Shown here piece after piece: positions 8,777 through 18,134 of a DNA stretch of 64,000 nucleotides (the stretch's first letter is position 1; every line of letters starts with the position of its first letter). A model generated the notes under the pieces. That model was given only the letters and a program-made list of their open reading frames with translations. It did no database searches and had not been told where the DNA came from. The stretch is from Mycobacterium palustre (GTDB taxonomy: Bacteria > Actinomycetota > Actinomycetes > Mycobacteriales > Mycobacteriaceae). The position numbers and the translations under genes are program-made. Location: the NCBI RefSeq assembly GCF_002101785.1, contig NZ_LQPJ01000112.1, positions 62,001 to 126,000 on the forward strand. Reading direction: 5' to 3'.

Positions 8777-9667
8777 GTGTCGTCGAATCGTTCGTCCGCT
8801 CAGGGCAAAAGGTTTCGACGGCTGTTGATGATCGGCCTGGTGGCGCTCTTCGTCGTCACCTACGCCATCACGGTCGGGCTCTATGCCAGATCCGGCTGTG
8901 GGTGCCCCCTGCAGGTCACGCAGGGCCGGCCGACGGCGGACGGAACCACCGTGACCATCGACCTCCAGGAGTTGCAGGCGGTGCGGGGCGTGCTGAACGG
9001 CAACGTCACCGTCTCGCCCGGATCCGACTTGCTGGACCCGCTGACCGGCGGCCTGCGGGACGATCTCACCGTCGCGGTCCACTCCGCGGTGACGCCCAGC
9101 CGGCGCAGCTGGGCCAAGGGCACGGTGCCGGGCGTCTTTGCCGTGCCGCTGCCGATCGCGGGTGACTCGTCGGACTACCCGTTCGACCACTACCGCACGG
9201 GCCCGATCACCGTCGATCTCTTCCGCGGCACCAGCCAAGTGCCGCAACGGGTGTCGGTCGCGTTCGTCGACCGCCTGCCGGGCTGGAAGGTGGGCGTACC
9301 AGCCGGCGCCAAAACGGATCCGCCCGCCCCCTACCGGATCGAGGTGCACCGGTCGTTGAGCACGGCCGCCTTCGCCGCCGTCATCGTCGCCATGCTGATC
9401 GCCGTCGCCGCGATCGGTCTCGTCGTCGCCGTCCAGACGCTCCGTGACCGGCGGAAGTTCCAGCCCCCCATGACGACGTGGTATGCGGCCATGCTGTTCG
9501 CGGTGATGCCGCTGCGCAACGCCCTGCCCGACACGCCGCCGATCGGCTCGTGGATCGATGTGACCATCACCTTGTGGGTGATCGTCGCCCTGGTGAACGC
9601 GATGCTGATCTACATCGTTTGCTGGTGGCGCCACCTAAAACCCGAGCCGGTACCGGCCGCGCCGTAG
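8777..9667 (+). CDS. DUF4436-type membrane protein (Rv3435c-like)
   Basis: A 296-residue integral membrane protein of unknown function. Positively charged N-terminus, then a transmembrane helix at about residues 15-35 (LLMIGLVALFVVTYAITVGL). A ~160-residue extracytoplasmic region rich in beta strands follows, then three C-terminal helices (around 195-220, 238-255 and 262-287). The layout and the RTGPITVDLFRGT region fit DUF4436. The GTG start follows a possible -10 box TACAAT at 8728-8733. It keeps the M. tuberculosis order, next to the rhomboid-like gene, 45 bases downstream. Confidence 0.75.
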   Translation: MSSNRSSAQGKRFRRLLMIGLVALFVVTYAITVGLYARSGCGCPLQVTQGRPTADGTTVTIDLQELQAVRGVLNGNVTVSPGSDLLDPLTGGLRDDLTVAVHSAVTPSRRSWAKGTVPGVFAVPLPIAGDSSDYPFDHYRTGPITVDLFRGTSQVPQRVSVAFVDRLPGWKVGVPAGAKTDPPAPYRIEVHRSLSTAAFAAVIVAMLIAVAAIGLVVAVQTLRDRRKFQPPMTTWYAAMLFAVMPLRNALPDTPPIGSWIDVTITLWVIVALVNAMLIYIVCWWRHLKPEPVPAAP

Positions 9668-9712
9668 GCGACGCTGCACCGGCGCAACGCCGGGCGTGCA
9701 AAAGTTGACATC

Positions 9713-10420
9713 GTGGTGAACACGTCGGTGCGAAAACGCCTGCGGAGCATCTGGCTTTCGGCGCTGCAATTCGTCACCGGCGCGCCGCTGACCTACAGCT
9801 GGCTGTTCGCGCTGATGATCACGACGATCATCCAGAACCAACTTCCCGGCCGGCAACTGCACACCGTGCTGCTGCACCGTTCCACCAACATCCACGCGCT
9901 GGGCACCGATCCGCTCGACGTGCTGTTCTCCAGCCTGTTGTGGATCGACGGCAAGAACCTCGAGCCCTACCTGCTGCTGTTCACGCTGTTCTTGGCGCCC
10001 GCCGAGCACTGGCTGGGCCAGTTGCGTTGGCTCACCATCGGATTGAGCTCCCACATCCTGGCCACCTACCTCAGCGAGGGCATCCTCTACTACGCGATCG
10101 AGAACCACGAGGCCTCCGAACGGCTGGTGCACGCCCGCGACATCGGCGTCAGCTACTTCCTCGTCGGCGTGATGGCCGTGCTCGCCTACCACATCGCGCG
10201 GCCCTGGCGCTGGGGCTCCCTCGGCGTGCTGTTCGTCATCTACACCTTCCCGCTGCTGACCATGGACCGCCACGAGCTGAACTTCACCGCGATCGGTCAC
10301 TTCGCCGCGATTTTGATCGGGCTGTGCTTCTACCCGATGGCCCGCGAGCGCAGGCATCCGCCGTTGAACCCCGCCAGGTTCCGAGCCGCCGTGCGGCGGA
10401 TCGGCGCGCGCGAGGGCTAG
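9713..10420 (+). CDS. rhomboid-like membrane protein (Rv3434c-like)
   Basis: A 235-residue polytopic membrane protein with about six helices. The arrangement recalls rhomboid intramembrane proteases: a helix with DIGVSYFLVGVMAVLAY (candidate Ser147) and a last helix with IGHFAAILIGL (candidate His196, in the HxxxxxxG setting). The canonical GxSG is only GVSY, so protease activity is uncertain and this may be a rhomboid pseudoprotease. Two GTG codons, 9713 and 9716, are possible starts. It is convergent with the downstream methyltransferase. Topology is read by eye. Confidence 0.65.
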   Translation: MVNTSVRKRLRSIWLSALQFVTGAPLTYSWLFALMITTIIQNQLPGRQLHTVLLHRSTNIHALGTDPLDVLFSSLLWIDGKNLEPYLLLFTLFLAPAEHWLGQLRWLTIGLSSHILATYLSEGILYYAIENHEASERLVHARDIGVSYFLVGVMAVLAYHIARPWRWGSLGVLFVIYTFPLLTMDRHELNFTAIGHFAAILIGLCFYPMARERRHPPLNPARFRAAVRRIGAREG

Positions 10421-10447
10421 ACGTTCTCGTCGACGACCGGGGGGCGG

Positions 10448-11374
10448 CTAGGTCCGCCTGGCGGTCACGTACTGCAGCTCGGTGAGGGTCTGGGCCTGCC
10501 CGTCGGCGGCGGCGGGCAACGACAGGCCAAGGGAGGCGGCCAATTCGGCGATGCCGATCGGCGACGTCGCCCAGCCGCGGCCGCTTAGGTACTCGACGAC
10601 GTCGTTGCGGTCGCTGGCATACCACAGGTCGCTCATCTGGACGTCGAAGCCGTGCCGGCGCCACTGCTCGGTGACCTCACGCATGCGGTCGGCCATCGCC
10701 TGCACCGAATCGCTGCCGCCGCGCATGTTCTCGGTGGCCAGCTGGCTTCCCGGCGGGCTCAACGCAGAGATGTTGTCCAGCAACCGATCCTGCGCGTCGG
10801 GCGGAAGGAACGGCAGCAGGCCCTCGGCGCTCCACGCGGTGGGCTTGTCGGGATCCAGGCCCGCCGCGCGCAGCGCCGCCGGCCAGTCGTGGCGAAGGTC
10901 GACCGGGACCGCCCGCCGCTGGGCCGTCGGCGCGGCGCCCAGATCGGCCAGGGCCGCGGCCTTGAACTCGAGAACCCGGGCCTGGTCGATCTCGAACACG
11001 GTGGTCCCCGCCGGCCAGGGCAGCCGGTAGGCGCGGGCATCCAGACCCGACGCCAGAATCACCGCCTGCCGGACGCCGGCCTCGGCCGCGGCCATGAAGA
11101 AGTCGTCGAAAAAGCGGGTGCGCAGGCCCATCATGGCCACCATCCGCACCATCGAAAAGTCGCCGTTGTCGTCGACCGTCGCGGGATCCAGCTCGCCGCA
11201 GGCGAGCCGGGTGAAGAAGTCCACGCCGACCGCGCGCACCAGCGGCTCGGCGAACGGGTCGTCGATCACCGGGTTCTCGCCGCGACTGGCCAGCGCGCGC
11301 CCCAGCGCGACCCCGGTGGCGGTGGCGCCCACGCTGCTCGCCAGGTCCCAGGTGTCGTCGTCCGTCCGAGCCAT
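10448..11374 (-). CDS. S-adenosylmethionine-dependent methyltransferase, LCM/TIGR00027-like family
   Basis: A 308-residue member of the large mycobacterial family of putative SAM methyltransferases related to leucine carboxyl methyltransferase. Family marks: the N-terminal MARTDDDTWDLASSVGATAT, then ENPVIDDPFAEPLVRAVG, the SAM-binding VILASGLDARAYRLPWP with the acidic FEIDQ after strand 2, and TAWSAEGLLPFLP. Natural substrates of the family are mostly unknown; some members methylate polyketides or sugars. It lies between the rhomboid-like gene and nnrD, where I do not recall one in M. tuberculosis, so it is probably a lineage-specific insertion. Confidence 0.88.
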   Translation of the reverse strand: MARTDDDTWDLASSVGATATGVALGRALASRGENPVIDDPFAEPLVRAVGVDFFTRLACGELDPATVDDNGDFSMVRMVAMMGLRTRFFDDFFMAAAEAGVRQAVILASGLDARAYRLPWPAGTTVFEIDQARVLEFKAAALADLGAAPTAQRRAVPVDLRHDWPAALRAAGLDPDKPTAWSAEGLLPFLPPDAQDRLLDNISALSPPGSQLATENMRGGSDSVQAMADRMREVTEQWRRHGFDVQMSDLWYASDRNDVVEYLSGRGWATSPIGIAELAASLGLSLPAAADGQAQTLTELQYVTARRT

Positions 11375-11447
11375 CGGTGCCCCCCATGTCCGCCGTTTCG
11401 TCCGAGCCGTGCGCGAGGATACGCCCCGGCATGGAATGCTTGCCTCG

Positions 11448-12869
11448 ATGCGGCATTACTACTCCGTAGACGCGATCCGCGACGCCGAGGCGCCGCTGCT
11501 GGCCAGCCTGCCCGACGGTGCCCTGATGCGGCGCGCGGCCTTCGGGCTGGCCACCCGAATCGCCGGCGAGCTGACCGCGCGCACCGGCGGGGTCGCCGGC
11601 CGCCGGGTCTGCGCGGTCGTCGGCTCCGGCGACAACGGCGGCGACGCGCTGTGGGCCGCGACGTTCCTGCGCCGCCGCGGCGCGGCCGCCGACGCCGTGC
11701 TGCTCAACCCGGAACGCGCCCACCGCAAGGGGCTGGCCGCGCTGCTGAAAGCCGGCGGCCGTATCGTCGAAAGCGTCTGCGCCACAACCGATCTCGTCAT
11801 CGATGGGGTGGTGGGCATCTCCGGCTCGGGGCCGCTGCGGCCCGCGGCGGCCGAGGTGTTCGACGCGGTCGAGGCGCAGGGGATCCCGGTCGTCGCCGTC
11901 GACATTCCCAGCGGCGTCGACCCGGCGACCGGCGCGGTCAGCGGCCCCGCCGTGCACGCCGCGCTGACCGTCACGTTCGGCGGGCTCAAGCCCGTGCATG
12001 CGCTGGGCGACTGCGGCCGCGTCGAGCTGATCGACATCGGGCTGGACCTGCCGGACACCGACATGCTGGGTTTCGAGGCCGCCGACGTCGCCGCGCGCTG
12101 GCCCGTGCCCGGCCCCCACGACGACAAGTACACCCAGGGCGTGACCGGGGTGATGGCCGGCTCGTCGACGTATCCGGGCGCCGCGGTGCTGTGCACCGGT
12201 GCCGCCGTCGCGGCGACCTCCGGCATGGTCCGCTACGCCGGCAGCGCGCACAAGGAGGTCCTGGCGCAGTGGCCCGAGGTGATCGCCTCGCCCACCCCGG
12301 CGACGGCCGGGCGGGTGCAGGCCTGGGTCGTCGGCCCCGGGCTGGGCACCGACGACGCCGGGGCCGCGGCGCTGTGGTTCGCCCTGGAGACCGACCTGCC
12401 GGTGATCGTCGACGCCGACGGCCTGACCATCCTGGCGGCCCACCCCGAGCTGGTGGCCAACCGCACCGCCCCGACGGTGCTGACCCCGCACGCGGGCGAA
12501 TACGCGCGGCTGGCGGGTAACCCGCCCGGCGACGACCGCGTCGGCGCCTGCCGCAAGCTGGCCGACACGTTCGGCGCCACGGTGTTGCTCAAGGGCAACG
12601 TCACGGTCATCGCCGACCCCGGCGGCCCGGTCTACCTCAACCCGGCCGGGCAGTCGTGGGCGGCCACCGCCGGCTCGGGCGACGTGCTGTCCGGGATGAT
12701 CGGCGCGCTGCTGGCGGCGGGCCTGCCGCCCGCCGAGGCGGCCGCGGCCGCGGCCTTCGTGCATGCCCGTGCGGCGGCCCTGTCGGCGGCCGACCCGGGC
12801 CCCGGCGAGGCGCCGACGTCGTCGTCGCGGATGGTCCCGCACGTCCGGGCCGCCCTGGCCGCCCTCTAG
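11448..12869 (+). CDS. nnrD: bifunctional NAD(P)H-hydrate epimerase / ADP-dependent NAD(P)H-hydrate dehydratase
   Basis: Repairs damaged NAD(P)H hydrates: the N-terminal YjeF_N domain epimerises R to S forms, and the C-terminal carbohydrate-kinase-like domain dehydrates the S form using ADP. The product has 473 residues, the M. tuberculosis NnrD length. ATG 11448 gives MRHYYSVDAIRDAEAPL; the longer frame upstream reads into the divergent methyltransferase. The epimerase nucleotide loop is VGSGDNGGDALW. In the dehydratase, DADGLTIL, LTPHAGEYARLAG and ATAGSGDVLSGMIGALLAAG are the hallmark motifs. gadB follows after 15 bases with a good ribosome site. Confidence 0.95.
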   Translation: MRHYYSVDAIRDAEAPLLASLPDGALMRRAAFGLATRIAGELTARTGGVAGRRVCAVVGSGDNGGDALWAATFLRRRGAAADAVLLNPERAHRKGLAALLKAGGRIVESVCATTDLVIDGVVGISGSGPLRPAAAEVFDAVEAQGIPVVAVDIPSGVDPATGAVSGPAVHAALTVTFGGLKPVHALGDCGRVELIDIGLDLPDTDMLGFEAADVAARWPVPGPHDDKYTQGVTGVMAGSSTYPGAAVLCTGAAVAATSGMVRYAGSAHKEVLAQWPEVIASPTPATAGRVQAWVVGPGLGTDDAGAAALWFALETDLPVIVDADGLTILAAHPELVANRTAPTVLTPHAGEYARLAGNPPGDDRVGACRKLADTFGATVLLKGNVTVIADPGGPVYLNPAGQSWAATAGSGDVLSGMIGALLAAGLPPAEAAAAAAFVHARAAALSAADPGPGEAPTSSSRMVPHVRAALAAL

Positions 12870-12884
12870 CGAAAGGAACCGCTC

Positions 12885-14267
12885 GTGCCCCAACATCCGT
12901 CCCTGCCGGCGCACTCGATCGCCCCCGCCTACACCGGCCGGCTGTTCACCGCGCCGGTGCCCGCGCTGCGGATGCCCGACGAATCGATGGACCCGGAGGC
13001 CGCGTACCGCTTCATCCACGACGAGCTGATGCTCGACGGCAGCTCGCGGCTGAACCTGGCCACCTTCGTCACGACGTGGATGGACCCCGAGGCCGGCAAG
13101 CTGATGGCCGAGACCTTCGACAAGAACATGATCGACAAGGACGAATACCCGGCGACCGCGGCCATCGAGCAGCGCTGCGTGTGCATGGTGGCCGACCTGT
13201 TCCACGCCGAGGGCCTCAACGACGCCGACCCCTACAGCGCCTGCGGGGTGTCGACGATCGGCTCGAGCGAGGCGGTCATGCTGGGCGGGCTGGCGATGAA
13301 GTGGCGGTGGCGGGCGAAAGTCGGGAAGGGCTGGGAGGCCCGCCGGCCCAACCTGGTGATGGGCTCCAACGTCCAGGTGGTGTGGGAGAAGTTCTGCCGC
13401 TACTTCGACGTCGAGCCGCGCTACCTGCCGATGGAGGAGGGCCGCTACGTCATCACGCCCGAACAGGTCGTCGACGCCGTCGACGAGGACACCATCGGCG
13501 TGGTGGCGATCCTGGGCACCACCTACACCGGCGAGCTGGAACCCGTCGCCGATATCTGCGGCGCGCTGGACAAGCTGGCCGCGGGGGGCGGGGTGGACGT
13601 CCCGGTGCACGTCGACGCGGCCAGCGGCGGGTTCGTGGTGCCGTTTTTGCACCCCGAGCTCAGGTGGGACTTCCGGCTGCCCCGGGTGGTGTCCATCAAC
13701 GTCAGCGGCCACAAGTACGGGCTGACCTACCCCGGCGTCGGTTTCGTGGTGTGGCGCAGCAAGGAGCACCTGCCCGACGAGCTGGTGTTCCGGGTCAACT
13801 ACCTCGGCGGTGACATGCCGACCGTCACGCTGAACTTCTCCCGCCCGGGCAACCAGGTGGTCGGCCAGTACTACAACTTCCTGCGGCTGGGCCGCGACGG
13901 CTACACGAAGGTCATGCAGGCGCTGTCGGGGACGGCGCGCTGGCTGGCCGAGCAGCTGCGCGTCAGCGACCACTGCGAGCTGATCTCCGACGGGTCGGCG
14001 ATCCCGGTGGTGGCGTTCCGGCTGGCCAAAAAGTGCGGCTACACCGAGTTCGACGTCTCGCACGAGCTGCGGACCTACGGCTGGCAGGTGCCGGCCTACA
14101 CCATGCCCGACAACGCCACCAACGTCTCGGTGCTGCGCATCGTGGTGCGCGAAGGCCTGTCCGCCGACCTGGCGCGGGCGCTGCACGACGACGTCGCCTC
14201 GGCGCTGGCGTCGCTGGACAAGGTCAAGCCGGGCGGCCATTACGACGCCCAGCACTTCGCGCACTAG
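12885..14267 (+). CDS. gadB: glutamate decarboxylase
   Basis: PLP-dependent decarboxylation of glutamate to GABA, linked to acid resistance and the GABA shunt. The product has 460 residues, the normal GadB length. The cofactor lysine is in VSGHKYGLTYPGVG (about Lys277), with HVDAASGGFVVPF supplying the PLP-ring aspartate. SSEAVMLGGLAMKWRWR and the C-terminal YTMPDNATNVSVLRIV are also typical. The GTG start follows GAAAGGAA about 7 bases upstream. It forms a unit with nnrD upstream and alr 37 bases downstream. The PE/PPE/IS block I recall between gadB and alr in M. tuberculosis is absent. Confidence 0.95.
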   Translation: MPQHPSLPAHSIAPAYTGRLFTAPVPALRMPDESMDPEAAYRFIHDELMLDGSSRLNLATFVTTWMDPEAGKLMAETFDKNMIDKDEYPATAAIEQRCVCMVADLFHAEGLNDADPYSACGVSTIGSSEAVMLGGLAMKWRWRAKVGKGWEARRPNLVMGSNVQVVWEKFCRYFDVEPRYLPMEEGRYVITPEQVVDAVDEDTIGVVAILGTTYTGELEPVADICGALDKLAAGGGVDVPVHVDAASGGFVVPFLHPELRWDFRLPRVVSINVSGHKYGLTYPGVGFVVWRSKEHLPDELVFRVNYLGGDMPTVTLNFSRPGNQVVGQYYNFLRLGRDGYTKVMQALSGTARWLAEQLRVSDHCELISDGSAIPVVAFRLAKKCGYTEFDVSHELRTYGWQVPAYTMPDNATNVSVLRIVVREGLSADLARALHDDVASALASLDKVKPGGHYDAQHFAH

Positions 14268-14303
14268 CCGCGCGGCGCCGGCGCGTGGCGCGCTTCTGGG
14301 ACA

Positions 14304-15488
14304 ATGGCGGCCATGCAAGGGCGCGCCGTTACGCCGACATCCCTGTCGCCCGGGGTCCTCGCCGAGGCCGTCGTGGACCTGGGTGCGATCGCGCACAACG
14401 TGCGGCTGCTGCGCGAGCACGCCGGCGCCGCGCAGGTGATGGCCGTCGTCAAGGCCGACGGCTACGGGCACGGGGCCACCGCGGTGGCCCGCACGGCGCT
14501 GGCCGCCGGGGCGGCCGAGCTGGGTGTGGCCACCGTCGACGAGGCGCTGGCGTTGCGCGCCGACGGGATCACCGCGCCGGTGCTGGCCTGGCTGCACCCG
14601 CCCGGCCTCGACTTCGCGCCGGCGCTGCTGGCCGGCGTGGAGCTCGGCGTGTCCTCGGTGCGCCAGCTCGACGAGGTGGCCGACGCGGCGCGCCGCACCG
14701 GCCGCACGGCGACGGTCACGGTCAAGGTCGACACCGGGCTGAACCGCAACGGGGTGGCCCCGGCGCACTACCCGGCGATGCTTTCCGCGCTGCGCGCCGC
14801 CGTCGCCGACGGCGCCATCAGGCTGCGGGGCCTGATGTCGCACATGGTGCACGCCGACCAACCCGAGAGCCCCGTCAACAACCTTCAGGCGCAACGGTTT
14901 TCCGAGGCGCTGGCCCGGGCGCGCGACGAGGGGCTGCGGTTCGAGGTGGCGCACCTGGCGAACTCGTCGACCACGATGTCGCGTCCCGATCTCGCCTTCG
15001 ACCTGGTGCGGCCGGGCATCGCGGTGTACGGCCTGAGCCCGGTGCCGCAGCGCGGCGACATGGGCCTGATACCGGCGATGACGGTGAAATGCGCTGTGGC
15101 GCTGGTCAAGCCGGTCCGCGCGGGTGAGGGCGTGTCGTACGGGCACACCTGGATCGCCGAGCGCGACACCAACGTGGCGCTGCTGCCGATCGGCTACGCC
15201 GACGGGGTGTTCCGGTCGCTGGGCGGGCGGCTGGACGTGCTGATCAACGGCCGGCGGCGGCCCGGTGTCGGGCGGATCTGCATGGACCAGTTCGTCGTCG
15301 ACCTGGGGCCCGACCCGGTCGACGTGGCCGAGGGCGACGAGGCCATCCTGTTCGGGCCCGGTACCGGCGGGGAACCCACCGCGCAGGACTGGGCCGACCT
15401 GCTGGGCACCATCCACTACGAAGTCGTGACCAGCCCCAGGGGCCGGGTCACCAGGACCTACCGGGAGGCCGAAGGCGTTGGGCCCTGA
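14304..15488 (+). CDS. alr: alanine racemase
   Basis: Interconverts L- and D-alanine for peptidoglycan; the target of D-cycloserine. The product has 394 residues. The fold-type III PLP barrel has its cofactor lysine in [11 protein letters not shown] (about Lys50), and the second catalytic base is the tyrosine of GVSYGHTW (about Tyr279). [24 protein letters not shown] and [13 protein letters not shown] are family motifs. An alternative ATG at 14313 would shorten the N-terminus by three residues. The stop overlaps the TTG start proposed for the hydrolase downstream. Confidence 0.96.
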   Translation: MAAMQGRAVTPTSLSPGVLAEAVVDLGAIAHNVRLLREHAGAAQVMAVVKADGYGHGATAVARTALAAGAAELGVATVDEALALRADGITAPVLAWLHPPGLDFAPALLAGVELGVSSVRQLDEVADAARRTGRTATVTVKVDTGLNRNGVAPAHYPAMLSALRAAVADGAIRLRGLMSHMVHADQPESPVNNLQAQRFSEALARARDEGLRFEVAHLANSSTTMSRPDLAFDLVRPGIAVYGLSPVPQRGDMGLIPAMTVKCAVALVKPVRAGEGVSYGHTWIAERDTNVALLPIGYADGVFRSLGGRLDVLINGRRRPGVGRICMDQFVVDLGPDPVDVAEGDEAILFGPGTGGEPTAQDWADLLGTIHYEVVTSPRGRVTRTYREAEGVGP

Positions 15489-16593
15489 CAGAACCCGCGG
15501 GCGCCAGAGGGAACGGGCTTGGCTTGCGGGAGGCGCCGGGCTGAGCGCCGTGGCGACCATCGTCGGAGCCTCCGTCGCCCGGTCGATGACCCAGCGCGCC
15601 ACCGCGTTCCAGGACCCTTACGCCGACGAGGATTTCGACACGCTGGACCGCGACCGCAGCTACGTGGTGATCACCCCGGACGGTGTGCCGCTGGCCGTGC
15701 GCGAGGCGGGTCCCGTGGACGCCGATGTGACCATGGTCTTCGTCCACGGATTCTGTCTACGGATGGGAGCCTTCCACTTTCAGCGCACCCGGCTTCCGGA
15801 CCGGCTGGGCCCGGGGGTGCGGATGGTGTTCTACGACCAGCGCGGGCACGGGCGCTCCGGCGAAGGCGCGCCGGAGACCTACACGCTGACCCAGCTGGGC
15901 CAGGACCTGGAGAGCGTGCTGAAAAAGGTCGCGCCCCGGGGGGTGATCGTGCTCGTCGGCCACTCGATGGGCGGCATGACGGTGCTGTCGCACGCCCGCC
16001 AGTTCCCCGACCAGTACGGCGGCCGGATCGTCGGCGCGGCGATCATCTCCTCGGCCGCCGAGGGCGTCACCCGGTCGCCGCTCGGCGAGATCCTGAAAAA
16101 CCCTGCGCTGGAAGCCTTTCGGTTCACCGCGCGCTCGGCGCCCAGGCTGATGCACCGCGGCCGCAACGTGTCGCGGTCGCTGATCGGCCCGATCCTGCGG
16201 GCGGCCTCCTACAGCGACCTGCAGGTCAGCCGGAGTCTCGACGCCTTCTCGCAGCGGATGATGAACGGCACCCCGATCGCCACCATGGTCGGCTTTTTGG
16301 AGGCGCTGGAAAAACACGACGAGACGGCCGGGCTGTGGACGTTGCTGAAGGTCCCGACCCTGATCGCATGCGGCGACCACGACCTGCTCACCCCGGACGA
16401 ATACTCGCGGAAGATGGCCGAGTCGCTGCCGCGATCCGAGCTGGTGATCGTCGACGGGGCCAGCCACCTCGCGCTGCTGGACAAGCCCGAGGCCATCAAC
16501 GACGGCCTGGTGCGGCTGGTGCGCCGCGCCGTTCCGGGCAAGTGGGCGCTGCGATACCGGCGCCTGCGGGAACGGTTGCGGCGGAATGGATGA
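15478..16593 (+). CDS. alpha/beta hydrolase, probably membrane-anchored
   Basis: A 371-residue serine hydrolase. An N-terminal hydrophobic stretch ([19 protein letters not shown], about residues 18-36) may be an uncleaved anchor. The catalytic triad is visible: VGHSMGGM with Ser163, an Asp in [11 protein letters not shown] near residue 304, and a His in DGASHLALL near residue 329. The oxyanion region is [12 protein letters not shown], with DQRGHGRSG. The start is TTG at 15478, overlapping alr by 11 bases; a GTG further in is possible but would lose the hydrophobic segment. The gene sits between alr and tsaE; the 3' end overlaps the tsaE start by 8 bases. Confidence 0.85.
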   Translation: MGPDRTRGRQRERAWLAGGAGLSAVATIVGASVARSMTQRATAFQDPYADEDFDTLDRDRSYVVITPDGVPLAVREAGPVDADVTMVFVHGFCLRMGAFHFQRTRLPDRLGPGVRMVFYDQRGHGRSGEGAPETYTLTQLGQDLESVLKKVAPRGVIVLVGHSMGGMTVLSHARQFPDQYGGRIVGAAIISSAAEGVTRSPLGEILKNPALEAFRFTARSAPRLMHRGRNVSRSLIGPILRAASYSDLQVSRSLDAFSQRMMNGTPIATMVGFLEALEKHDETAGLWTLLKVPTLIACGDHDLLTPDEYSRKMAESLPRSELVIVDGASHLALLDKPEAINDGLVRLVRRAVPGKWALRYRRLRERLRRNG

Positions 16594-17050
16594 CAGGGGC
16601 GGCACGGCCACGCTGGAGCGCGTCGAGGACACCATCGCGCTCGGGCAGCGGCTCGGGCGCGAGCTGAAGGCGGGCGACGTGGTGGTGCTCTCCGGGCCCC
16701 TGGGCGCGGGAAAGACCGTGCTGGCCAAGGGGATTGCCGCCGCGATGGACGTCGACGGCCCCGTCACGTCGCCGTCGTACGTGCTGGCGCGGGTGCACCC
16801 GCCGCGCCGCGGTGGCGCGCCTGCGATGATCCACGTCGACATGTACCGGCTGCTGGACCGCGACGGCGCCGACCTACTCGGCGAACTCGACTCGCTCGAC
16901 CTGGACACCGATCTCGACGACGCGGTCGTGGTGGTCGAGTGGGGCGAGGGCCTGGCCGAACGGCTCGCCGAGCGGCATCTGGACGTCCGGCTCGAACGCG
17001 TCAGCCACTCCGACGTGCGGATCGCGACCTGGAATTGGGGCGGCCCGTGA
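16586..17050 (+). CDS. tsaE: tRNA t6A37 biosynthesis ATPase TsaE
   Basis: P-loop ATPase that resets the TsaB-TsaD complex making N6-threonylcarbamoyladenosine at tRNA position 37. The product has 154 residues. The Walker A GPLGAGKT puts the lysine near residue 43, and VTSPSYVLARVH plus HVDMYRLLD and VVVVEWGEGLAERL are family motifs. Its ATG lies inside the end of the hydrolase gene, and its stop overlaps the GTG of tsaB by 4 bases, so translation is coupled on both sides. Confidence 0.95.
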   Translation: MDDRGGTATLERVEDTIALGQRLGRELKAGDVVVLSGPLGAGKTVLAKGIAAAMDVDGPVTSPSYVLARVHPPRRGGAPAMIHVDMYRLLDRDGADLLGELDSLDLDTDLDDAVVVVEWGEGLAERLAERHLDVRLERVSHSDVRIATWNWGGP

Positions 17051-17670
17051 CGCTCGTGCTCGCCCTCGACACCTCTACCCCGGCCGTCACGGCGGGCGTC
17101 GTCCGCATGCCCGGGCTGGCGGTCCTGGCCGAGCGCGTCACCCACGACGCCCGCGCGCACGCCGAGCGGCTCACGCCCAACGCGCTGGCCGCCCTCGACG
17201 ACGCGGCGCTGACGATGGCCGACCTGGACGCCGTCGTGGTGGGCTGCGGCCCCGGCCCGTTCACCGGCCTGCGCGCCGGGATGGCGACCGCCGCCGCGTA
17301 CGGGCACGCGCTGGGCATCCCGGTGCACGGGGTGTGCAGCCTCGACGCCATCGGCGTGCGGACCACCGGCGACGTCCTGGTGGTCACCGACGCCCGCCGC
17401 CGCGAGGTCTACTGGGCCCGCTACCGCGACGGCGCCCGCACCCACGGCCCCGCCGTCAACGCGCCCGCCGACGTCGACCCCGGGCCGGCGCGCGCGGTCG
17501 CCGGCTCACAAGAACACGCCGCCCTGTTCGGCCTGCCGCTGGCCGGGCCCGAGCGGCCCACCCCGGCCGGCCTGGCCGCGGCCGTGGCGGACTGGTCGTG
17601 CGACCCACCGCCGCTGGTCGCGCTGTACCTGCGCCGCCCCGACGCCAAGCCGCTGGCGGCGCGGCGATGA
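17047..17670 (+). CDS. tsaB: tRNA t6A37 biosynthesis protein TsaB
   Basis: Non-catalytic ASKHA-fold partner of TsaD in t6A synthesis. The product has 207 residues. GTG 17047 is selected because it gives the canonical [16 protein letters not shown] and overlaps the tsaE stop. The central [20 protein letters not shown] is the family signature. The stop overlaps the rimI ATG by 4 bases. The longer open frame upstream is the alternate-frame shadow of tsaE. Confidence 0.94.
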   Translation: MTLVLALDTSTPAVTAGVVRMPGLAVLAERVTHDARAHAERLTPNALAALDDAALTMADLDAVVVGCGPGPFTGLRAGMATAAAYGHALGIPVHGVCSLDAIGVRTTGDVLVVTDARRREVYWARYRDGARTHGPAVNAPADVDPGPARAVAGSQEHAALFGLPLAGPERPTPAGLAAAVADWSCDPPPLVALYLRRPDAKPLAARR

Positions 17671-18134
17671 CCGCCTGCAGCGAGCCCGTGACCATCGGCG
17701 CGTTGACCCCCGCCGACGCCAAGCGGTGCGCCGAGCTCGAGGCGGTGCTGTTCCCCGGGGACGACCCCTGGCCCGCGGTGGCGTTCAACCGGGAACTGGC
17801 CAGCAAGCACAACCACTACGTCGCCGCGCGCGCCGGCGACACGCTGGTCGGCTACGCCGGCATCTCCCGGCTGGGCCGCACGCCCCCGTTCGAATACGAG
17901 GTGCACACCATCGGCGTCGACCCGGCCTACCAGGGCCGGGGGATCGGCCGCCGGTTGCTCGACGACCTGCTGGCCTTCGCCGACGGCGGCGCCGTCTACC
18001 TGGAGGTCCGCACCGACAACGAGGCCGCCATCGCGCTGTACCGCAGCTCGGGTTTCGAGCGGATCGGCTTGCGCCGCCGCTACTACCGGGTCAGCGGCGC
18101 CGACGCGTACACGATGCGACGGGAGCCCACGTGA
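17667..18134 (+). CDS. rimI: GNAT N-acetyltransferase RimI
   Basis: Acetyl-CoA-dependent N-terminal alpha-acetyltransferase, classically for ribosomal protein S18. The product has 155 residues from ATG 17667, chosen by overlap with the tsaB stop. The acetyl-CoA loop is [19 protein letters not shown]; the strand with [19 protein letters not shown] and the C-terminal [15 protein letters not shown] are typical of RimI. It overlaps tsaD by 4 bases, in the widely conserved tsaB-rimI-tsaD arrangement. Confidence 0.94.
   Translation: MTACSEPVTIGALTPADAKRCAELEAVLFPGDDPWPAVAFNRELASKHNHYVAARAGDTLVGYAGISRLGRTPPFEYEVHTIGVDPAYQGRGIGRRLLDDLLAFADGGAVYLEVRTDNEAAIALYRSSGFERIGLRRRYYRVSGADAYTMRREPT

Noticed and set aside
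10677..15602. A 1641-codon open frame on the minus strand, antisense to nnrD-gadB-alr
   Set aside because: It is the antisense shadow of three certain genes. Very high GC removes stop codons in such frames; the translation is Arg/His/Gly-rich with no domain.
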